Below are positions 16,201-21,640 of a DNA stretch of 21,640 bases, one piece after another (position 1 is the stretch's first letter; each line of letters begins with the position of its first letter). The position numbers were made by a program, and so were the translations under genes. Location of the stretch: the NCBI GenBank assembly GCA_046590705.1, contig JBKJUK010000008.1:1-21640 (forward strand), given 5' to 3'. Source of the stretch: JBKJUK01 sp046590705. Lineage in GTDB: Bacteria; Acidobacteriota; Thermoanaerobaculia; Gp7-AA8. The notes beneath the pieces were generated by a model that was given only the letters and a program-made list of their open reading frames with translations, had not been told where the DNA came from and made no database searches.

Positions 16201-16287
16201 TGGGGCTTCCAGCGAAACTTTCACTAGAGCCGTAGCTGAACCGTAACGCACGGTCAGGTTCTCTGTGACGATGGGAGAGTGATTCAC
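16201..16287 (-). pseudogene. N-terminal remnant of an ABC transporter ATPase
   Basis: The first 29-31 codons, starting with GTG at 16287, read NHSPIVTENLTVRYGSATAL, then VKVSLEAPRE. This is the typical opening of an ABC ATPase just before its Walker A motif. After about 16200 the frame loses all similarity: no Walker A, signature or Walker B follows. The GTG overlaps the stop of the GntR repressor by four bases, the usual arrangement of YtrA-type repressor and YtrB-type ATPase genes. The rest of the ATPase has been lost. The short length limits confidence in the family call. Confidence 0.55.
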
Positions 16288-16676
16288 GAGCGATCTCCTT
16301 TTGGTGTCAGTTTTTTGTAGGAGCTTTCCAGCTCCGCAGTGGCCGCGTCGAGGTCGGCGCCAAACTGGAGAGCCACGCTCGCGTAACGCGTGGCACCTTG
16401 CCTGAGATGTTTCTGTCGCTCGCTGCGGGAGATGGATGGAAGCTCGTCCGCCACGTAGGTGCCGTCACCGCGCTTGACCTGAAGCAACCGCTCGTCGACC
16501 AGTGATTGATAGGCCTTGGCAACGGTGGCCGGGTTGATGCGCAACTCTTTGGCGAGCTCACGAACCGAGGGAACGGGATGTCCCGGAAGCAACTTCTCTG
16601 AGGCGATCAGCCTTCGCATCTCGTCCTCAATCTGCTTCCAGATCGGAACAGCATCGGTGAAATTGATCTTCAGCAT
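16284..16676 (-). CDS. GntR-family repressor, YtrA subfamily
   Basis: This 130-residue protein has an N-terminal winged helix (about 10-78). Its blocks are PIWKQIEDEMRRLIASEKLLPG, PVPSVRELAKELRINPATVAKAY and LLQVKRGDGTYVA, all characteristic of GntR. The C-terminal part is only about 50 residues, the short dimerisation tail of the YtrA subfamily. Such repressors normally control an ABC exporter operon encoded directly downstream. Here the next gene is only an ABC fragment, so the repressor appears orphaned. The ATG at 16676 has GGAGAG just upstream. A symmetrical 20-bp site lies about 22 bp upstream and is the likely autoregulatory operator. The frame is open further upstream, but that part is repeat sequence. 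Confidence 0.88.
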   Translation of the reverse strand: MLKINFTDAVPIWKQIEDEMRRLIASEKLLPGHPVPSVRELAKELRINPATVAKAYQSLVDERLLQVKRGDGTYVADELPSISRSERQKHLRQGATRYASVALQFGADLDAATAELESSYKKLTPKGDRS

Positions 16677-16697
16677 GACTCTCCATGATTGCTGCTG

Positions 16698-16717
16698 TGT
16701 ACTACGACAGTAATACA
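16698..16717 (-). promoter_or_regulatory. Probable GntR/YtrA operator
   Basis: TGTACTACGACAGTAATACA is an inverted repeat with 8-bp arms (7 of 8 matching) around a 4-bp centre. It is 22 bp upstream of the GntR start. TGTA(T/C)TA...TA(A/G)TACA-like sites are typical of YtrA-type repressors. Binding by the adjacent repressor is inferred from symmetry and position; no second copy was noticed in the window. Confidence 0.5.
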
Positions 16718-16747
16718 GTGGAAAAGTTTTGGCAAGCAGAGATGCGG

Positions 16748-16989
16748 GCCGGGGGCGGGGGGCCGGAGCGAGAGGCCGGTCCATCTGTGTCAGGACTCGC
16801 TGTGTGGAGCACAGGCAATCCTGCCCGTGGCGGGACGCCCTGACTTCGAAGGCGTGAGGCTGATGAACGCAGAACGCAGAAGTAAGAAAAGTATCAACGA
16901 CCACAGTCTTGCCCATCAGGAAGGGATTGTGTGGAGCACAGGCAATCCTGCCTGTGGCGGGACGCACTGACTTCGAAGGCCTGAGGCTG
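16748..16989 (+). repeat. Left half of a mirrored repeat array flanking the PLP enzyme
   Basis: In order this holds a G-rich tract (about 16748-16768), repeat copy A (16801-16862), a linker containing GAACGCAGAACGCAGAAG, and repeat copy B (16928-16989). A and B are about 62 bp, nearly identical, and share TGTGTGGAGC, the hairpin CACAGGCA-ATCC-TGCCTGTG (one mismatch in A), GGCGGGACGC and TGACTTCGAAGGC. The same parts occur in reverse order and orientation at 18041-18275. This fills most of the 374-bp gap between the GntR gene and the PLP enzyme; no gene was seen in it. Confidence 0.8.
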
Positions 16990-17037
16990 CTATACCCGGC
17001 TCTCTTTATCGAAGGTCTACATTCGAATCCAAAACGC

Positions 17038-17043
17038 TACAAT
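17038..17043 (+). promoter_or_regulatory. Possible -10 box placed for a leaderless transcript
   Basis: TACAAT (17038-17043) is a 5 of 6 match to the -10 consensus and ends 7 bp before the ATG at 17051. With this spacing the transcript would start at or next to the ATG. That agrees with the absence of any Shine-Dalgarno before this gene. No convincing -35 box was found. Confidence 0.35.
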
Positions 17044-17050
17044 CCACCGC

Positions 17051-18022
17051 ATGACCGAACAAGCCCCGGCAGTCGCTCCAGTCACCCTCGACGAGATTCA
17101 TGCTGCGCGTGAGCGCATTGGAAGGATCATTACACGCACTCCACTGGTGCGACTGGAACTCGAGGGAGATGCGCCCGAGATCTGGCTGAAGCTCGAGAAT
17201 CTGCAGCCGATCAATGCCTTCAAACTACGCGGCGCCGCGAACGCAGTCGCGCTTCTCGATCCTGAGGAGAGAGCGAAGGGCGTCTGGACCATCAGTGCCG
17301 GGAACGCAGGACAGGGCGTGGCCTACGCAGCGAGACAGTTCGGCATTCCCTGCACGGTAGTTGTCATCGAAACAGCGCCGGCCACCAAAGTCGAAAGGAT
17401 GCGCAAGTTGGGAGCACGCCTGGTCAAGGCGCCATTCGAACTCTGCTGGGCGGCCATGGAAGAACGGAGTTTTCCCGGTGTGGAAGGCGCCTTCGTGCAT
17501 CCCTTCGACGATCACAATTTCATCGCCGGCAATGCCACCATGGGACTGGAGATTCTGGAGGATCTGCCCAACGTCTCCTCGATCGTGGCCTCGATCGGCG
17601 GCGGTGGATTGATTTCCGGAATCGCAGCTGCAGCGCACGCTCTTTCACCCGACGTGAAGATTTACGGCGCGGAGCCGGATACTGCTGCGCCTGGAGCGCT
17701 TTCATTCAGCAAAGGCTCACCACAGATTTTCGAGAACTGGACTCCATCGTTCGTCGACGGGGCCGGAGGGAAAAGCATCTTCCCGCGCATGTGGCAGAGG
17801 ATGGAGGGGCTGGTAGACGGATCGATCGTGGTTTCGCTCGAAGAAATTCGTCACGCCATGCGGCTCATCGCCGAAAAGACCCGCGTGATCTCAGAGGGTG
17901 CCGGAGCTCTTGCAGTTGCTGCAGCACTCACCGGCAAAGCAGGAAAAGGCCCGGTAGTGGCCATCATCTCCGGCGGCAACATCGATCTCGCAAAGTTCTC
18001 GGAACTGATCGCTACACCTTAG
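17051..18022 (+). CDS. PLP-dependent threonine/serine dehydratase-like enzyme
   Basis: This 323-residue fold-type II PLP enzyme belongs to the threonine ammonia-lyase / serine racemase group. The PLP lysine is Lys58 in NAFKLRGA. The phosphate-binding glycine loop is SIGGGGLISG (181-190), and the C-terminal block IISGGNID (306-312) contains the residue facing the pyridine nitrogen. The motif usually reading SxGNHxQ is ISAGNAGQG here, so the His is Ala. There is no C-terminal ACT regulatory domain, so it resembles catabolic or serine-racemase-like forms rather than allosteric IlvA. It probably deaminates Thr or Ser to 2-oxobutyrate or pyruvate, but the altered motif leaves the substrate open. 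No Shine-Dalgarno precedes the ATG. It stands alone between mirrored repeats. Confidence 0.88.
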   Translation: MTEQAPAVAPVTLDEIHAARERIGRIITRTPLVRLELEGDAPEIWLKLENLQPINAFKLRGAANAVALLDPEERAKGVWTISAGNAGQGVAYAARQFGIPCTVVVIETAPATKVERMRKLGARLVKAPFELCWAAMEERSFPGVEGAFVHPFDDHNFIAGNATMGLEILEDLPNVSSIVASIGGGGLISGIAAAAHALSPDVKIYGAEPDTAAPGALSFSKGSPQIFENWTPSFVDGAGGKSIFPRMWQRMEGLVDGSIVVSLEEIRHAMRLIAEKTRVISEGAGALAVAAALTGKAGKGPVVAIISGGNIDLAKFSELIATP

Positions 18023-18040
18023 CTTTGCAGCCGCTAAGCG

Positions 18041-18275
18041 GGCCTGACTGGCTTCGAAGTCAGTGGGTCCCGTCACAGGCAGGATTGCCTGTGCCACACA
18101 ATCACGTGCGCACAAGCTGCGATGCGGGACCCTCTCCTTACTTCGACGTTCTGAGTTCTGCGTTCAACAGCCTGGCCTTCGAAGTCAGAGGGTCCCGTCA
18201 CAGGCAGGATTGCCTGTGCTCCACTTGCCCCGGCGTGAGTGCGCCGCTGAGACTCCGGCCCCCGGCCCCCGGCCC
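18041..18275 (-). repeat. Right half of the mirrored repeat array flanking the PLP enzyme
   Basis: Copy C (18041-18100) and copy D (18171-18224) are inverted versions of copies A and B. They carry GACTTCGAAG/CTTCGAAGTC, GGGTCCCGTC and the CACAGGCA-ATCC-TGCCTGTG hairpin. The linker between them contains TTCTGAGTTCTGCGTTCAAC, the reverse complement of the GAACGCAGAAC linker on the left. The array ends with CTCCGGCCCCCGGCC (from 18253), mirroring the G-rich tract at 16748. The region between the PLP enzyme and the next lipoprotein gene contains nothing else. Confidence 0.8.
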
Positions 18276-18283
18276 GATTCAAC

Positions 18284-18895
18284 CTACTTTACGATCGCCA
18301 GCGGTGCGTTGTTCTCTGACGCCGCGGTCGGGTAGTCGCGACGGTCTTCGAGTTCGCGCAGGGGCACTTCCCATATGTCGACTGAGTGCGGCCCGATCAT
18401 CGCTTTCTGCGGGAGCATTCTCCTGGGGGCGTTCGCGCTGCTGCCGGGAACTCGCACACGAAGGGATTCCGGCTTCGTGACCACCACACCGCTCGGCGAA
18501 ATCACCAGACGGGGCAGCAGCACGTCGGCGTTCGGAGGGATATTCGAAAGGACGAGTTTTGCACCGTCGATGCCGGGAGCCTGAAACAGCATTTCCGCGC
18601 GACCGCTCGGCGCATCGAGAACGACGAAGGCGCCAGTCTCGCCGATGCCTCCCGAGGCGTACGGAGCTTTCTCGATACTGACGTTTGTCTGCTGCAGAAG
18701 TTCGATCAGACGCGCGTTGCGCAGAGTAGTGACCTGGTAGACGCTCGGTTGTCCCGTGTCGATGTCGGAGATCCAGCCGCGGATGCTCACAGGGTAACGT
18801 CCGGGACTCGTCGCTGATGGGCCAGACGAGTTTTCAGAGCAGGCTGTCAGCAGGCTGAGACAGAAAAGAAGGACAAGGGCCGCGCGGTTTCGCAT
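18284..18895 (-). CDS. Secreted lipoprotein, function unknown
   Basis: This 203-residue protein has a basic n-region (MRNR), a hydrophobic core and the lipobox LLTAC with the lipidation Cys at residue 19, followed by a Ser/Gly-rich linker. The mature part is mostly beta-strand-like. It has a segment RGWISDIDTGQPSVYQV and later GAFVVLDAPSGRAEMLFQAPGIDGAKLVLSNIPPNADVLLP, reminiscent of a small carboxypeptidase-regulatory-like or DUF beta sandwich. I cannot assign a family. GGAG lies about 6 nt before the ATG at 18895. It lies downstream of the Ser/Thr kinase on the same strand, but a 196-bp repeat-rich gap separates them, so co-transcription is uncertain. Confidence 0.75.
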   Translation of the reverse strand: MRNRAALVLLFCLSLLTACSENSSGPSATSPGRYPVSIRGWISDIDTGQPSVYQVTTLRNARLIELLQQTNVSIEKAPYASGGIGETGAFVVLDAPSGRAEMLFQAPGIDGAKLVLSNIPPNADVLLPRLVISPSGVVVTKPESLRVRVPGSSANAPRRMLPQKAMIGPHSVDIWEVPLRELEDRRDYPTAASENNAPLAIVK

Positions 18896-18942
18896 GAGAT
18901 CTCCAGTCGCGAATCTTATCGCACCTGCAACGGCGGCTGGAG

Positions 18943-19069
18943 GCCGGGGTCAGGGGGCCGGGGTAGAAGCTGGCCTGGGCAGTGGACTCACTGCTGCAGG
19001 CCGGGGTCAGGGGTTCAAGTAGCCAGTAACCAGTAGCCAGTAGGGATCAACTGTCACTACTGGTTACTG
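18943..19069. repeat. G-rich repeats followed by a 13-bp hairpin
   Basis: GGCCGGGGTCAGGGG occurs twice (from 18943 and about 19000), part of the GGCCGGGG family seen elsewhere. Next to it CAGTAACCAGTAG (19024-19036) pairs perfectly with CTACTGGTTACTG (19057-19069). Further partial copies of the CAGTAG/CTACTG unit lie around (19037-19042, 19076-19088). It lies just after the stop of the Ser/Thr kinase (19092, minus strand), so the hairpin may end that transcript, although there is no T-tract. Confidence 0.55.
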
Positions 19070-19091
19070 ACTACCAACTACTGACTACTAT

Positions 19092-21640
19092 TCACTGCCA
19101 GGCGTCGACGAATTCCTTCACTGAACGGAAGCGCTCCGATGATTCTTTCGCGAGCGCCCGATGCACCGCTGCAGCGACCTTCGCAGGGACGGAAGGCGCT
19201 TTCTCGCGGAGCGGCGGTACGGGCAGTTGTGTGTGTCCGATGACGATTCCCGCAAGATCACGCGCTGCGAACGGATGCAGTCCGGTGAGCAGTTCGTAGG
19301 CAATGACTCCAACTGCGTATTGATCGGAGCTGGCAGTAGCCGAGCCTCCCGCGAAGAGTTCCGGAGCCATGTACGGAAGTGTTCCCAGTATGCTGCCCGA
19401 TTGAGTGGTCTGCAGGAGCGTTGCTTCGTCGTCTTTCCTGTCTGCACTCTGCTCCTGAAGGCGCGCCAGCCCGAAGTCGAGAATACGCGCCGACGTGAAG
19501 TCGGAAGGTGAGAGCACGATGTTCTCCGGTTTCAGGTCGCGGTGGATGACTCCGGCCGCGTGAGCCGTGTCGATTGCTTCGGCGACCGGCGCCAGAAGCG
19601 ACCGTGCTCGCGCATGATCGCTCGCTCCCAAGCGAATCACCTCGCGCAAAGTCCGACCGTCGACGTACTCCATCACCAGGAACGCGTGCCCCGAACCAAG
19701 CACACCGAAGTCATGAATGGTCACGATGCCGGGGTGACGAAGGCGCGCAACAATCCTGGCCTCACGCTCGAAGCGGAGGCGCATATTGCTGCTCGAGACA
19801 AGATGAGAGAGCAGGATTTTGATGGCCACAGGCCGCTGCAGACGCAACTGCGTGGCCTGATACACGGCACCCATGCCGCCGCGCCCGATGAGTCGCTTCA
19901 TCTGGTACTTGTCCTCGATCTCGAATGGAATGCCGAACTCTGCGATCAGTGCCGTCTGATCGAATTCGCAGATGGCGATCTCACGCGGAAAACAGCGACG
20001 GCAGGAGGGACATAGACGCAGCTCGTCCGAGAAGATCGGGGAGGTGATCTGATTCGACCATACCAGAGATGGAGAGCTGCGCATGCGACCGTAATCCTGG
20101 GTGATCGACATCTGCGCTGCGATCACTCTGAGAAGCTGCCGGTCCTCTTTGCCGTAAGGTTCCTCGGAGCGCTTTTCGCCGAGAAGCAGGAAGCCTGCGA
20201 GATTCCCTTCCACCAGCATCGGAACGAGCAGATGAGCCTTGCTCGTTTCCATCCACGCTTTCTCGGCAACGGGAAGGCGGCTGAGGATTGCCCGCGTGCC
20301 ACCGCTGTCCAGATCGAGCGGCTCTTCGTCGGTTCCGATCAGAGTCGCCAGCGCGCTGCTCAGTGGCAGGGCAGCGCAATCCGCAGGTGACTCACCCGAC
20401 GAAAGCACCTGCCTGATCTCACCCTCTGCGGCTTGCACGATCCAGAGGGAGGAGTGATTCGGATGCAATGCGCGTTCGATCTGGTTTACAGCAGCGCGCG
20501 CGAGTGCAGCGGCATCGCTTCCACTCCGAATCATCGAGACGACGCTGGTCAGCATCTCTCTCGCGTCGTATTGCTCTCTGAAGTAGCGTCGGTCGAGAGC
20601 GGTGAGCAGCCGCTTTCGGTAGGAGAGAATCAGTCCTGACGAAACCAGCAGCGTGAGGTAAATGGCAGGCTGACGCGAGACGATCTGCACGATGGACTGG
20701 TCGCGGTGCGTATAGATGAAAACGAAGAGCGCGATGGCTGGAATCAGCATGAAACCGATCAGAGTTCCGCGCGCGAGAGCGTACTGAATACTTTTTCGAA
20801 CCAGAACCCGGACGTCGAAAATGCGATGTCGCGCGATGGCATACGCGTAGATCGCTGAGCTGAGCGCCACGCTCAGCCACTGCAGCATGGTTGCAGTTGT
20901 TCGAACCGTTACCGGCGCCTCGAATCGGTCAACGAGTATGACCAGGATCAACGCGAGAAGGCCGGGGATGAAAGACGCAAACACCACTCGCAGACGGCGG
21001 CGGAGTTTACGATCCGTAGTGGCGCGGTAGCGAACGGCAAGCACTGCCACCGCGAGGAGGAGCAGCAGAGGTCCGAGGAAGGAGTAGAAGCCCGTCTCAC
21101 TTGCGATTGGGAGTGCTGCTCGCAACGACGGCGAGAGGCGACGGAGCAGATGAGCGAATGACTCCAGGAAGATCGGAGCAGCAATGAGGTAAGGAACCAG
21201 TTGCAGCGCCGGACGGCGACGCAACGCGGGAAGTGGCTCCGGGAAAAGCAGTGCGAAGTGCAGACAGAGGGCGTAGAACGCCGCGAAGAAGTAGATGTCG
21301 ATGGCATGCAGCGCGATGGCCAGTGGAAGGGGGAGGCTACCGAACAGCAATCCCGCGCCGGCCGCTTTGCTGAAGTTGTCTCCACCTGCCCAGAACACGA
21401 GAGAAATCGCGGAGACGCGGGCCGCAGCGACTCCGGAGCGAAGGAACATAATGGTGAGTCCGAGCGCTGCCATCCAACGATTCACCGGTGTGCGGAGATA
21501 GCCAGTCAGGGCCGAGGCGCTGTAGGTGCCGCCAGCGTGCAGCGCTTCGCCTCGGGCCCGCCAGGTGCTGACAGGAATGACGGATGCCTCGAGGACACGA
21601 CTGCGCCTTTGAAACACGACTGTGGTTGGTGTTCCCGGCG
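19092..21640 (-). CDS. 7TM-GAF-zinc ribbon Ser/Thr protein kinase (5' end outside window)
   Basis: The open frame runs through the window edge; at least 849 codons are visible. Residues here are counted from an internal GTG at 21617. The first 20 or so residues plus upstream PGTPTTVVF look like the end of a PDZ-type domain (inference). Next come about eight membrane helices (about 48-335) with ARHRIFDVRVLVRKSIQYAL, typical of 7TM-type sensor regions, then a GAF domain (about 350-505). A four-Cys zinc ribbon follows (Cys536, 539, 542 and 550). The protein kinase domain (about 570-841) has LIGRGGMGAVYQA, Lys600, HRDLKPEN (692-699), DFG (714-716) and APE (751-753), all intact. It should be an active membrane-bound kinase whose signal comes through the 7TM/GAF part. 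No transmembrane segment or extra domain follows the kinase. Confidence 0.88.
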   Translation of the reverse strand, partial: PGTPTTVVFQRRSRVLEASVIPVSTWRARGEALHAGGTYSASALTGYLRTPVNRWMAALGLTIMFLRSGVAAARVSAISLVFWAGGDNFSKAAGAGLLFGSLPLPLAIALHAIDIYFFAAFYALCLHFALLFPEPLPALRRRPALQLVPYLIAAPIFLESFAHLLRRLSPSLRAALPIASETGFYSFLGPLLLLLAVAVLAVRYRATTDRKLRRRLRVVFASFIPGLLALILVILVDRFEAPVTVRTTATMLQWLSVALSSAIYAYAIARHRIFDVRVLVRKSIQYALARGTLIGFMLIPAIALFVFIYTHRDQSIVQIVSRQPAIYLTLLVSSGLILSYRKRLLTALDRRYFREQYDAREMLTSVVSMIRSGSDAAALARAAVNQIERALHPNHSSLWIVQAAEGEIRQVLSSGESPADCAALPLSSALATLIGTDEEPLDLDSGGTRAILSRLPVAEKAWMETSKAHLLVPMLVEGNLAGFLLLGEKRSEEPYGKEDRQLLRVIAAQMSITQDYGRMRSSPSLVWSNQITSPIFSDELRLCPSCRRCFPREIAICEFDQTALIAEFGIPFEIEDKYQMKRLIGRGGMGAVYQATQLRLQRPVAIKILLSHLVSSSNMRLRFEREARIVARLRHPGIVTIHDFGVLGSGHAFLVMEYVDGRTLREVIRLGASDHARARSLLAPVAEAIDTAHAAGVIHRDLKPENIVLSPSDFTSARILDFGLARLQEQSADRKDDEATLLQTTQSGSILGTLPYMAPELFAGGSATASSDQYAVGVIAYELLTGLHPFAARDLAGIVIGHTQLPVPPLREKAPSVPAKVAAAVHRALAKESSERFRSVKEFVDAWQ

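Noticed and set aside
16677..16967. N-terminal extension of the GntR frame
   Set aside because: It is made of G-rich and A/B repeat sequence; the winged helix and ribosome-binding site begin at 16676.
16801..16989. Two spaced repeats considered as a short CRISPR array
   Set aside because: Only two copies per side, a 62-bp repeat with internal hairpin, a linker that is itself repeated, and no cas genes.

Overview
The window looks like a chromosomal segment from a high-GC Gram-negative bacterium, most likely a member of the Acidobacteriota. The support is a secreted VWFA-like protein of the 'acidobacterial VWFA domain' type, two lipoproteins with clear lipoboxes, a large 7TM-GAF Ser/Thr kinase, multidomain phosphorelay proteins, and many short structured repeats between genes. 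The taxonomic call is inference, because no rRNA or tRNA was seen.

Layout. At 1-823 there is the end of a dispersed repeat and a small four-helix membrane protein. At 953-4154 three leftward genes encode a small lipoprotein, a patatin-like phospholipase and a secreted M64 zinc metallopeptidase. A second copy of the repeat and a G-rich leader separate these from the rightward VWFA-like gene (4537-5589). A long inverted repeat then lies between that gene and a leftward CstA-type transporter (5818-7497), which is preceded by a five-codon leader ORF. A histone-H1-like Lys/Ser/Ala protein with a strong terminator occupies 7942-8386.

From 8677 to 15033 three tightly coupled leftward genes form a signalling operon. 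It holds a membrane hybrid histidine kinase (GAF-CHASE-PAS-GAF-PAS-HisKA-HATPase-REC-REC), a stand-alone receiver, and a PleD-like Hpt-REC-REC-GGDEF diguanylate cyclase. Together they carry the parts of a His-Asp-His-Asp relay ending in c-di-GMP synthesis. A YjdF/DUF2238 membrane protein follows (15422-16063). It converges on the scar of a broken operon: an intact GntR/YtrA-type repressor (16284-16676) whose downstream ABC ATPase has been reduced to its first ~30 codons and joined to the tail of an unrelated protein.

At 17051-18022 a PLP-dependent threonine/serine dehydratase homologue is flanked on both sides by a mirrored set of repeats. A lipoprotein (18284-18895) and a large, 5'-truncated 7TM-GAF-zinc-ribbon-Ser/Thr kinase (19092 to the window end) complete the window.

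The most unusual material lies between the genes. A ~177 bp element with terminal and central inverted repeats occurs four times, and a nested inverted repeat array frames the PLP enzyme. No CRISPR array, transposase, integrase or recognisable anti-phage system was seen.
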